NCBI GenBank assembly: GCA_049578985.1
Contig: JBAUMZ010000103.1
Location: 1 to 11,545, forward strand
Origin: TH5896 sp049578985
GTDB lineage: Archaea > Thermoproteota > Nitrososphaeria > Nitrososphaerales > Nitrososphaeraceae
Length of the DNA: 11,545 nucleotides
Direction: 5' to 3'
Within the stretch, counting starts at the first letter, position 1; every line of letters begins with the position of its first letter. Below, one piece after another: positions 1 through 6,970 of this stretch. The notes beneath the pieces were generated by a model. That model saw only the letters and a list, made by a program, of their open reading frames with translations. It was not told the DNA's origin and did no database searches. The position numbers and the translations under genes were made by a program.

Positions 1-1071
1 TTCTATAGGCTTTGTTCAAAACTGCAGTCGACATCAAAGCGAATACAGAGTCTATTCATAACAGAAGCTAAATTTGTATTGACCAATATCCTTAGACAGT
101 TGTATCAAATTATGTTAGGCAGTCTATTACATCCTGGTGGAGTAGAATACAAAATGATGACATTCAATGGAACAGTTCCAGGGCCACTACTTAAGTTCAA
201 GGAAGGCGAATCGGTGCGTATTACCCTAATCAACGACGGTGACTTGGTGCATAGTATTAATTTGCATGGAATAACGGGCCCAAGCCAAGCCTTATCGGGT
301 CCAGTTGAGCCAGGTGAAAACAAGACATGGATATTTAATGTTAATTCAAAAGGTCCCAGTATTTTCATGTACCATTGTGATGGAGACAACCTTAATGGTA
401 TATGGGAGCATGTGGGAAGCGGCATGTACGGTAGCATTATCATTACTTCTCCTACTTATGATCAGAAGCATCCGGCTGCTGAAGAGTTCTATATTGCTTT
501 TAATGAACTCTATAACATTGCTGACAAAGGACTCTTTAGAGGTACTAATGGTACTATCGGCTCCTTTGATTTAGAAAAGTTCCTTAAGAATAAGCCAGAC
601 CTTATATTGACTAACGGCATGGCATATAAGTACATTCCGTGGATAGGAATAGTTAGCAGAATTCCTCTAAACAATGATGCAGAAATATTCCACGTGAAAC
701 CTAATGAGCCCACTAGGTGGTATATCGTAAATGCAGGTCCAAGAAAATCAATAGATTTTAACTTCGCAGCGGCTATGATAAATGTATTATACCCTCCTTC
801 TCTGCTGAATCAACATACGGTAAAAAATTTACAAAACAATGACTTTTCAATTTCTGCAAATAGCACTGGCGGTGTTGATGGTCAAGCCGCTGGGATGAGA
901 CATATTGTATCTATCCCACCTGGTTCAGGAGCCATAATCGAAGTAGTGTTCCCAGAAGAGGGCTTCTATTTCGGAAATGATCATGACTTGGCAAGCATCC
1001 TTTACGGCTCTGGATTTGTGGTATCTGCAATGGATACGTTCCTTCTTAACTCTACATCTTTGCAAAGTTAA
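1..1071 (+). CDS. Two-domain cupredoxin (NirK-like multicopper oxidase), 5' end outside window
   Basis: Copper-dependent oxidase or nitrite-reductase-like enzyme, normally exported. The first possible start in the window is TTG at 79 (330 residues), but the frame has no stop back to base 1, so the gene probably starts outside the window. Residues below count from that TTG. Domain 1 begins with TFNGTVPGP (28-36). It carries HSINLH (58-63), then YHC (98-100), H111 and M116, the layout of NirK type-1 ligands (H, C, H, M) and two type-2 ligands. Domain 2 supplies H302 in NDHDL, matching the third type-2 ligand. The residue equivalent to the NirK catalytic Asp is Asn61, and the segment where NirK has PHLIGGH reads NFAAAM (228-233). 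No signal peptide is visible, as expected if the N-terminus is missing. Family is secure; nitrite reduction is not shown. Confidence 0.85.
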   Translation, partial: FYRLCSKLQSTSKRIQSLFITEAKFVLTNILRQLYQIMLGSLLHPGGVEYKMMTFNGTVPGPLLKFKEGESVRITLINDGDLVHSINLHGITGPSQALSGPVEPGENKTWIFNVNSKGPSIFMYHCDGDNLNGIWEHVGSGMYGSIIITSPTYDQKHPAAEEFYIAFNELYNIADKGLFRGTNGTIGSFDLEKFLKNKPDLILTNGMAYKYIPWIGIVSRIPLNNDAEIFHVKPNEPTRWYIVNAGPRKSIDFNFAAAMINVLYPPSLLNQHTVKNLQNNDFSISANSTGGVDGQAAGMRHIVSIPPGSGAIIEVVFPEEGFYFGNDHDLASILYGSGFVVSAMDTFLLNSTSLQS

Positions 1072-1151
1072 TGTGAAAAACTGCTATGTAGCCGTATTGT
1101 CATAGCGACTTATCCGGAGAAGCTTTATGAAACCAACTAGCATGCTGTTTA

Positions 1152-1532
1152 TTGCCTGTTAAGAGGAGTCAGAAGAAGAAGAAGTACAAGAGGAAGGTAA
1201 ACTGGAGAGAATATAATAAATCTCTGGATGGAGGAGAGCTATTATTTGATACTGATTTTTTATCGAACTGGCGAGTAGAATTAAGGGAGGTGAAAAAGAT
1301 TTCTTCCATCAAAAGTATGGGCTGCTATACCAGAAAGATAGCTGTGTTACAGCAGTTAAGTGATCTTGACAAATGAAAGCATTGCGTAAGCTATGGTCGT
1401 AGGTGGGCAGCTGAAACTGTGTTTTCATCAATGAAGAGAACATTCATCATGTCCATAAAATGGAAGAACATCGTAAATGAGTTGCTTATGAAAGCACATA
1501 TGTATAAGATGTTCATAAAAATAACTTCCTGA
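1152..1532 (+). pseudogene. IS5-like transposase remnant, internally deleted
   Basis: Remains of a DDE transposase. From TTG 1152 the frame gives a Lys/Arg-rich N-terminus, then NWREYNKSL and LLFDTDFLSNW, which I recognise from IS5-like archaeal transposases. It then jumps to a C-terminal segment containing GCYTRKIAVLQQL. TGA at 1374-1376 stops the frame, but the same frame continues beyond it with GRRWAAETVFSSMKRTF and VNELLMKAHMYKMF, ending at TGA 1530-1532. The AETVFSS segment holds the expected catalytic Glu. The whole product would be about 126 residues against roughly 300 or more for a full transposase, so the central DDE core is lost by an in-frame deletion. The short gap after KRTF suggests a second small deletion. 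Non-functional. No terminal inverted repeats were recognised. Confidence 0.8.
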
Positions 1533-1565
1533 ATTAATCCTGTGTGTCGATTATTAACTTACCAT

Positions 1566-1750
1566 TTAGTCATTCGACAGAGCATTAAAAACTCTATCCA
1601 TATATTGAGCTTGAGCTCGTAATTGGCTATAGAGCCACTCGTTTGCTTTTACCTCATCATAAACTGTGGACCAGCTGAACTAGATTGGATCAATTGGTAG
1701 CAGATCTCCCCCCATTCCTTATCATATGAGACAAGAAAAGGTAGCAGAAG
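1566..1750 (-). pseudogene. Possible frameshifted remnant of a small helical protein
   Basis: Not recognised as a family. On the minus strand, the stretch from about 1750 to 1690 reads SYDKEWGEICYQLIQSS in one frame. A second frame, open from 1679 to the TAA at 1566-1568, reads STVYDEVKANEWLYSQL and then AQAQYMDRVFNALSND. Both have protein-like, helix-rich composition, and together they resemble one coding segment broken by a frameshift and a TAG at 1680-1682. It lies just downstream of the 83-residue minus-strand gene and may once have been a separate gene or part of the same transcript. The alternative is chance open sequence; the evidence is composition only. Confidence 0.3.
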
Positions 1751-1751
1751 A

Positions 1752-2003
1752 TTAACTTTTGGAAGTCGTGTTAGCTAACAGCGCATTCAATGCTTGATCA
1801 GCTGACTGGCAGTGATCCAGCGCGTCCTCAGCGTTTCCAAGCTGCAATTGTTTAATACATTCTTCTAGATGGAGATCTACAATTAGAATAGATGTACGAT
1901 CAGCGCCAATGACTGAAGATATAAGATGTGTGCCAACTCCAGCTGTTATCGCGATAATGAACCCTACGACTAGTATAATTGGGTAAGTGACGCTGCTCTT
2001 CAT
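1752..2003 (-). CDS. Small membrane-anchored protein, unknown function
   Basis: An 83-residue protein of unknown function. Residues 8-30 form one hydrophobic segment (ILVVGFIIAITAGVGTHLI), an uncleaved signal anchor or signal peptide. The rest is helical and acidic, with LEECIKQLQLGNAEDALDHC followed by ADQALNALLA. It has two cysteines in this part (49 and 65), spaced so that they could pair or bind metal. The sequence has the regular heptad feel of a short helical hairpin. The start is ATG at 2003. A weak TATA-like box lies about 27 bp upstream, so the transcript would be leaderless. Overlapping frames on this strand look like shadows. Likely real; no function is assigned. Confidence 0.65.
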   Translation of the reverse strand: MKSSVTYPIILVVGFIIAITAGVGTHLISSVIGADRTSILIVDLHLEECIKQLQLGNAEDALDHCQSADQALNALLANTTSKS

Positions 2004-2023
2004 TGAAGTGCATAGTGAAGTGA

Positions 2024-2036
2024 CAAGTAAATAGGG
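2024..2036 (-). promoter_or_regulatory. Putative TATA box for the 83-residue membrane protein
   Basis: On the minus strand the sequence reads CCCTATTTACTTG, centred about 27 bp before the ATG at 2003. This is the spacing of an archaeal TATA box for a leaderless transcript. The match to consensus is modest. Confidence 0.35.
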
Positions 2037-2705
2037 TTTTTGCCTCTATAGAAGACAACAGAATCAGATATGCAATTAGTATATTTGCAAACGTTGTTGT
2101 GCGGCTAATATGCCGCGATCTTTCATGACTCAACCCAAATCACTGCATGTAGAATTCATGATAACGATTAGATTCATAATTAATAGCCTAATGGACAAAT
2201 AAAAAGATAAAGTGTAACAGCCATCAGCACTGCATTACAGTGCTGAATTTCTAGGATAATTCAGTAGTAGTTTAGCTTGCTACAATACCGTTAAGTATAG
2301 GGTTACAGTCTACCACTGCATTAACACATTTCTCATTTTGTTCAGTGTTAAATTAAATGTGCAAGAGTACCTATGCCGGTAGTATCTATGGTAAGCATAG
2401 CATGTGGAGTCTGTTCAGTGACTTTTATCGACTGAAAGGTGCAATTGAATTCCTATTAAGAATAGTACCTTCCCATGAACAAGGGATACCTTGATCCTGC
2501 CTTTAGGTATCATTAGTTACCAACAAAGATTCTTCAAACATTCTAATGCATTTGCATGCTATTCAATCAATAGAATATCTACTGTAATGTCTAAAACTCG
2601 GTAGAGAGCACACTAGACAATGCTTCGCAGAGCACTGAGATCATTTCAAAATCCCGCGGAGAAGAATAATAAACCTGCTAATAAGATAAAAATGATATAC
2701 TAACG
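2037..2705. other. Gene-poor interval with one hairpin
   Basis: About 670 bases between the small membrane protein and DoxX with no ORF I can support on either strand, no tRNA-like T-loop and no transposase motif. The only clear structure is the perfect inverted repeat at 2224-2246. Composition is AT-rich with many stops in all frames, consistent with decayed or regulatory sequence. Confidence 0.6.
2224..2246. repeat. Perfect 9-bp hairpin, 5-nt loop
   Basis: TCAGCACTG, loop CATTA, CAGTGCTGA. All nine pairs match. It is not followed by a T-tract on either strand, so it is not a typical intrinsic terminator. It could be an operator, an RNA element or an old element end. Confidence 0.6.
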
Positions 2706-3146
2706 CTACCCTTGGCTCCCAATCCGAACGCGCACAAGATCTTTACCATGCGTGAAAATTTCTCGCTTTAGAACATTGTATTCAATAGAGATTCTTCCAG
2801 GGCCTGTCAATAGCAAGCTTATGGCGACAGATATCAACAAAAGCTCGAGTTCATAACCTCCAACAAATTCATCAGATATTTTTACCAAAGATATCGCACC
2901 TATCATATCAACTATAAACAGAATTGATGCTATTCTTGTTAATACTCCAATAAGGATAGCAAATCCACCGACGACTTCCAGTAGTCCGATAGGAATTGCC
3001 ATTTCAGGTGGTAAACCGATATTTCCAAAAAAGCCTTGTGTCATTGCTGGATCTACAAGTTTTGGGAAACCATGTGCTATGAATATTATTCCTGCAAGTA
3101 TTCTTATAGGCAATGGTCCATAATGGTAGAGCTTCTGCATATTCAT
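2706..3146 (-). CDS. DoxX family membrane protein
   Basis: A four-helix integral membrane protein of the DoxX family. Members are quinone- or redox-linked in some organisms, but most have no proven role. From ATG 3146 it has 146 residues: helix 1 with IRILAGIIFIAHGFPKL, helix 2 IPIGLLEVVGGFAILIGVL, helix 3 ASILFIVDMIGAISLV and helix 4 ELLLISVAISLLLTGPGR. The HGFPKL and GPGR motifs are typical of the family. An upstream GTG at 3188 would add 14 residues, but a TATA-like box at 3172-3182 lies inside that extension and sits 25-30 bp before the ATG at 3146, so I prefer the shorter start. It diverges from the 47-residue peptide at 3276. Complete, with no sign of damage. The electron donor or partner cannot be read from the sequence. 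Confidence 0.88.
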   Translation of the reverse strand: MNMQKLYHYGPLPIRILAGIIFIAHGFPKLVDPAMTQGFFGNIGLPPEMAIPIGLLEVVGGFAILIGVLTRIASILFIVDMIGAISLVKISDEFVGGYELELLLISVAISLLLTGPGRISIEYNVLKREIFTHGKDLVRVRIGSQG

Positions 3147-3171
3147 AGTACAATAGAGTGTGTTTAATAGG

Positions 3172-3182
3172 ATAAATATGTT
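3172..3182 (-). promoter_or_regulatory. TATA-like box for DoxX
   Basis: Reads CATATTTATCC on the minus strand. Its centre lies about 30 bp upstream of the ATG at 3146, predicting a nearly leaderless mRNA. It decides the start codon, because the alternative GTG at 3188 lies upstream of it. Confidence 0.5.
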
Positions 3183-3233
3183 GTACACTTTGGGATGAAC
3201 GGTATCGGAAGCAGGCTTGAAAGCAATCTTGAT

Positions 3234-3244
3234 CTTATAAATCC
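3234..3244 (+). promoter_or_regulatory. TATA-like box for the 47-residue peptide
   Basis: CTTATAAATCC on the plus strand, a good archaeal TATA match centred about 38 bp before the ATG at 3276. It predicts a start of transcription near 3264 and a leader of about 12 nt. Confidence 0.55.
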
Positions 3245-3275
3245 TTATTAGTTAGTCGACATTTACCACTATTAA

Positions 3276-3419
3276 ATGACTACGTCGTCAGAAAAAGGTC
3301 ACGATACTAAGTGCGATTGCAATGACGAAAACCATAAAAATTCTGAACAGAATCACGAACATGTTGATGATGATTGTGTCCATGATGATGGCACAAGACA
3401 CAAAATACATCGAGGATAG
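3276..3419 (+). CDS. 47-residue His/Cys/Asp-rich peptide, likely metal-binding
   Basis: A short ORF, ATG 3276 to TAG 3417-3419. It contains HDTKCDCNDENHKNSEQNHE followed by HVDDDCVHDDG and RHKIHRG: 3 Cys, 8 His and 9 Asp in 47 residues, with no hydrophobic segment. It is a soluble, highly polar cytoplasmic peptide. The CxC and the later C-x-H next to acidic runs suggest binding of a soft or transition metal (copper, zinc or nickel). This is inference from composition; I do not recognise a named family. A clear TATA-like box at the right distance supports expression. It diverges from DoxX and is followed by about 140 bases without a gene. A chance ORF is unlikely to have this biased composition. 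Confidence 0.6.
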   Translation: MTTSSEKGHDTKCDCNDENHKNSEQNHEHVDDDCVHDDGTRHKIHRG

Positions 3420-3561
3420 AAAAAGAGACTTTCGCTTTTGTTAAATCCTAGTCAATATTTTCTCGGCCAAAGCCCCCCACAGGATATATGAAGATCAAGG
3501 CTACTAAGGGCGGAAAGTATGTTTAGGTAATGATCATCTTCATTTTTATCAATTGATCATG

Positions 3562-4578
3562 CTATATATAGGAAACACCATTGACTTCTATTTGGTGTTC
3601 ATTTGGAGGAATGAAAATGTCTAACTTTATAGTCTTACCATCGCTGGTCATCTTGACATCATCATCTGGTAAACCATCCATCTTTACAATTATTTTCTGA
3701 TCATCAGACATCTGGGGCAATTTCAGAGTTATGAAGCCACCGGCGGGGTTATAATGGTCAACTCCAAAAACCACACTCTTAGATCCTTCATCATACCGTA
3801 GATCAATAATTTTTGCCAAGGCCTGAAGATCGAATGGAATAAATCCACCCTTTGATGTTTTGAACGTGTTTATTGGAGCATTCAGATCAAATCCGGCACA
3901 GCTATAGTAAACTGCACTTGACATTGCCGACGCATCCGGTATGAGCTTAAATTGAGCTTTTTCTCCAGGCCGTAATATGGGAACTTTATCACTAATAACA
4001 GAGTCTACTTGTGCCTTATTGGCGTCATGTACTGAGGCATAAACGGTTGCATTGTAAAGTGGAAATGGTGCTGTGTTCTCCATCGTCCCAATTAAAGCTC
4101 TTTCATTACCAAGGGCCATATTCGAATAATTCAATTTGAGCAGATTATAACTTATCTCATCGACATGTTTTACAGCATATACAAATGGCGGACTAACCGC
4201 CTCTACTAATTTATTGTCCAGAACTATCTTGAATGGCGCTCCTGTGCCAGGATAGATTACCCTTGAAAATGTAGGACTGGTCACAGTTCTAATGCTTGTA
4301 TCATTAGAACTACTCGAAGAGTTACCCGTAGTTGCTTGCATATTTTCTGTCACATTCACTGCGACTGTAGCATCTATAGGAATTTTTCCGTTATTATCAA
4401 TGACTCCTATGACGTTAATTTGATCACTATTATCAACGAATGAACCTGGATCCTTTAAGACGATATCTTCGTTCAGACCATACACAGAATTAGACGGATA
4501 CAGGTAAGATGAAAAAACAGTCAGCCCTAAACAACATATCAGCCCAGAAAATGTGAATACAGTAACTTGTCGATGCAT
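3562..4578 (-). CDS. Exported surface protein with repeated beta domains
   Basis: A secreted or envelope-attached protein of unknown function, typical in style of thaumarchaeal surface proteins. I start it at ATG 4578 (338 residues); the frame also has TTG at 4581. The numbering here includes that TTG. Residues 6-36 are a hydrophobic signal peptide or anchor. The mature part is Ser/Thr/Asn-rich (NSSSSSNDTS at 87-96) and beta-rich. INVIGVIDNNGKIPIDATVA (55-74) and ALIGTMENTAPFPLYNATVY (162-181) are similar to each other and to FxLYD-type beta-sandwich repeats. A third module runs from about 250 to the end. There is no catalytic motif and only one cysteine in the mature part. It is transcribed divergently from the broken nuclease fusion. 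Confidence 0.75.
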   Translation of the reverse strand: MHRQVTVFTFSGLICCLGLTVFSSYLYPSNSVYGLNEDIVLKDPGSFVDNSDQINVIGVIDNNGKIPIDATVAVNVTENMQATTGNSSSSSNDTSIRTVTSPTFSRVIYPGTGAPFKIVLDNKLVEAVSPPFVYAVKHVDEISYNLLKLNYSNMALGNERALIGTMENTAPFPLYNATVYASVHDANKAQVDSVISDKVPILRPGEKAQFKLIPDASAMSSAVYYSCAGFDLNAPINTFKTSKGGFIPFDLQALAKIIDLRYDEGSKSVVFGVDHYNPAGGFITLKLPQMSDDQKIIVKMDGLPDDDVKMTSDGKTIKLDIFIPPNEHQIEVNGVSYI

Positions 4579-4614
4579 CAATCAATCACGCTCAGACATA
4601 AATATCTCAATCCG

Positions 4615-4625
4615 CATATAAAAAG
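4615..4625 (-). promoter_or_regulatory. TATA box of the exported surface protein
   Basis: Minus-strand CTTTTTATATG, centred about 42 bp before the ATG at 4578. It is a good match to the archaeal TATA consensus and predicts a leader of about 16 nt. Confidence 0.6.
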
Positions 4626-4645
4626 AAATATGTGCAGGATATACT

Positions 4646-4657
4646 GCATATAAATAA
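4646..4657 (+). promoter_or_regulatory. TATA box ahead of the broken nuclease fusion
   Basis: GCATATAAATAA on the plus strand. A start about 25 bp downstream would fall at 4676-4680, right where the broken gene's reading frame begins. The promoter may have survived while the original 5' coding end was lost. Confidence 0.5.
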
Positions 4658-4675
4658 ATTCAAGGCCAATAACCG

Positions 4676-5498
4676 TTGGCGGCACCAGCAGTACCTGACT
4701 GGCCGAATTCGAATCATAGTCCATCGGATACCTGTACTTCTCCTTCCTCATTTACTATACAGGTTGAGGGAAATAATCCCGATTCCGCCTCATTCCTAGA
4801 CTCTGATACGGGTACCCGTGTAACGCTAGGAGTTGGAGAATATAGGATTACAGAATTAGATCCAGGTCCAAGAATCGTGACAACATTTACTGCAGACTGT
4901 AATGGCGTCATACAACCTGGCGACCAAAAGACATGCAAAATACCTGAATACACGAATAAATTTCATAACAACATAAGCAGACGTGGCCACCCGAAGTGTC
5001 CCAATGGGTTTCATCGAAGTCCAGACGGAGATTGTGAACGAGTCTCTTCCTAGAACGGCGGTAGTAGTTATAGTGATTCTCACTCAGAGGATGACAGAGG
5101 TGACAATGATAACGTAAGAGTGGTAGAGGAAAGAAACGATGACAACGCTGAAACTGGCAATAGTGATCAATCTGAACTTGTCGACAGTCAAACTCCACTA
5201 ATCCTATCCACGGAATGCAAGGGCTCAACGAATTGTTTTAGAGGGACGGTGACGGAGATTGTAGATAGTGATACACTTGATGTTGATAATGCCCGAGTCC
5301 GTCTGTCAATGGTGAATACACCAGAAAGGGGTGACCCAGGATATGAGGAAGCAACAGATACCACAGAATCTGAATGCCCAGTGGGAAGTGAAGCATTGGT
5401 GGATGAAGATGATGGCCAGAAAGGGGTGGTTGGGCGACTGATTGGTGGTGATCGTCATTTATTGTAACGGAAATGATACTTCATTAGGGACTACCTGA
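4676..5498 (+). pseudogene. Broken surface-domain/thermonuclease (SNase) fusion
   Basis: One reading frame holds two domains. Residues 1-125 from TTG 4676 include a beta domain (FTIQVEGNNPDSASF, VTLGVGEYRITE, FTADCNG) of the kind repeated in archaeal surface proteins, then KCPNGFHRSPDGDCERV. A TAG at 5051-5053 interrupts it. The same frame continues through an acidic linker into a thermonuclease domain: FRGTVTEIVDSDTLDV, VRLSMVNTPERG, SEALVDEDDGQKG, GRLIG. It keeps the SNase catalytic Arg (VRL), the Glu of TPE and the Asp before Thr; Asp40 is Asn. Near 5444-5449 the frame shifts: the in-frame end is GDRHLL, but the +1 frame continues with IYCNGNDTSL, like real homologues, to TGA 5496-5498. 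No signal peptide is left. Nonsense, frameshift and 5' loss together indicate a dead gene that once encoded an exported nuclease. Confidence 0.8.
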
Positions 5499-5563
5499 GT
5501 CTAAGAATCCGATGACTAACCTATCGAGATACCCTATATCAAGATCTTTTTTTGACAGTTTAG

Positions 5564-6727
5564 TTATTTGGTTGGTGGCTGATATTTCAAATCTTTGATG
5601 ACTGGCCACTTTTCCTTGCGTAATACGCCCATCACGCTCTTGTTCAGATTCAAGTGAGCCTGCACCAGCTCTGGTGGTGTTAAAGCCATCCACTGGTTTA
5701 GCGAGACATCTTGGAAATGTGGGCTTCTAAAAATCTCAAGAAATCGCAGAGGCGTGTTACCGATATTCTCAATATAGTGTCCAAAAGCGAATGGAACGGT
5801 GCCAACATCACCAGCTTGGTAGTTGAAAGTCCGTGCATTCCCTTCAGACGCAAACACACCCATTCTAGCGCTTCCCTCAATATAGTATTGCCACTCTTCA
5901 GCATTAGGATGCCAATGCATCTCTCGCATGCCCCCGGGTTCAATCTCAACTAGTCCTGCTGCGATCGTCGATGCAGCAGGGAATATGGTTGAATCGACTA
6001 TTCGTACATTGCCTCCGCTCGTCTTCACCGACGGCTGCGTTGAGAAATGATAGCTGAAAGATCGCTGTCCGTATGAATTACTTACTATATCAGAAGGCAG
6101 AGGTGGTGGAACCTCGCCTTGAAAGATGTATCTTGTTCGATCGACGTCATCAGGAAGATCAGCAAAATCACTTTCGGAGACTCCAAAATTCTTTGCCAGC
6201 ACCTCTCTTGGCGTGTGAGCAAACCAATCAGTAATTAAAAAAGTTGCGTCTTCAGAAAAAGAACCGTCGTCGAATACTAGGAGGAACTCACAGCCTTCTT
6301 CCAATCCCTGAATCGAATGTGGAACGCCAGCGGGAAAATTCCATATATCCTCTACACCAACATCATCAAGGAAATTGCGACCGTCTTGGTCAACTGCGCT
6401 GATTCGAGCACGGCCGTAGAGCATGTACGCCCATTCGGCTTGCTTATGCCAATGTAATTCACGGATCCCGCCTGGATTCAACCGCATGTTCACGCCAGCC
6501 AACGTAGTGGCGGCCGGTAACTCTCGAATAGTCACTTGACGGGCCCAGCCTGCACCCTGGAGTCGATTGTGTGCCATACCGAAGGAAAATTTCAAGTTGG
6601 GAACTGTTCCATGGTCGGTTCTTGGAGGTGTGAGTATGTCAGGATTTTGTCGATCTAATTCTATGTTGCGTGGGCCAGGATCAGTGCCGCCTACGTCACC
6701 TTGGATGGGTTCAGGTGAAGAATTCAT
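5564..6727 (-). CDS. oxdC: Bicupin oxalate decarboxylase
   Basis: A Mn-dependent two-cupin enzyme converting oxalate to formate and CO2. Numbering is from the GTG at 6742 (392 residues); I prefer the ATG at 6727 (residue 6), giving 387. Cupin 1: RELHWHKQAEW supplies H97, H99 and E103, and PHSIQG supplies H142. Cupin 2: REMHWHPNAEEW supplies H276, H278 and E283, and GHYIENIG supplies H322. The lid reads SEDAT (163-167), matching the SENST lid of Bacillus OxdC with its Glu, which is the decarboxylase signature; oxidase-type lids differ. Second-shell Arg94 and Arg273 are also kept. Length is normal and every key residue is present, so it should be active. No signal peptide, so likely cytoplasmic. 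It looks more GC-rich and bacterial-like than its neighbours, suggesting transfer. Oxalate oxidase is the alternative. Confidence 0.93.
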   Translation of the reverse strand: MNSSPEPIQGDVGGTDPGPRNIELDRQNPDILTPPRTDHGTVPNLKFSFGMAHNRLQGAGWARQVTIRELPAATTLAGVNMRLNPGGIRELHWHKQAEWAYMLYGRARISAVDQDGRNFLDDVGVEDIWNFPAGVPHSIQGLEEGCEFLLVFDDGSFSEDATFLITDWFAHTPREVLAKNFGVSESDFADLPDDVDRTRYIFQGEVPPPLPSDIVSNSYGQRSFSYHFSTQPSVKTSGGNVRIVDSTIFPAASTIAAGLVEIEPGGMREMHWHPNAEEWQYYIEGSARMGVFASEGNARTFNYQAGDVGTVPFAFGHYIENIGNTPLRFLEIFRSPHFQDVSLNQWMALTPPELVQAHLNLNKSVMGVLRKEKWPVIKDLKYQPPTK

Positions 6728-6756
6728 TTCAAGAGATAACACCTAGCACAGGAAAG

Positions 6757-6766
6757 CATATTTATG
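6757..6766 (-). promoter_or_regulatory. TATA-like box of oxalate decarboxylase
   Basis: Minus-strand ATAAATATGC, 30-39 bp upstream of the ATG at 6727, predicting a leader of about 10 nt. It supports the ATG over the GTG at 6742. Confidence 0.5.
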
Positions 6767-6934
6767 TATGAGGTATGAATCTTGGCTATAACCCTTTCTT
6801 TGTCATTTAGTGTAATATTCTTGTATATTTCGTGGGACCATTTAAAAGATAAGTCACTACCAATTCAGATACATTTTAGGTTTCGCAAGTAACAAAAAAA
6901 CTTTTGAAGGGATGAATGATGGGGTGCAGTAAGG

Positions 6935-6944
6935 TTTAATTAAC
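6935..6944 (+). promoter_or_regulatory. TATA-like box of the exported DsrE-like gene
   Basis: TTTAATTAAC on the plus strand, about 31 bp before the ATG at 6971. It predicts a very short leader. Confidence 0.45.
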
Positions 6945-6970
6945 ATATTTAGAATACCTGCTCATTTAAG

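Noticed and set aside
1900..2133. Minus-strand 77-codon ORF overlapping the small membrane protein
   Set aside because: A shadow frame. The other frame has a clean anchor plus helical domain and a better start.
3147..3188. Longer DoxX start at GTG 3188
   Set aside because: It would put the TATA-like box inside the coding region, and the extra 14 residues are unlike the family N-terminus.
2706..4578. A DoxX, His-rich peptide and surface protein operon
   Set aside because: Orientations differ and each has its own TATA-like box, so they are not co-transcribed.
5051..5053. TAG read through as pyrrolysine or by natural suppression
   Set aside because: The same gene also has a late frameshift and a lost 5' end, so decay explains it. 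No PYLIS-like context or Pyl genes are visible, and this lineage is not known to use pyrrolysine.
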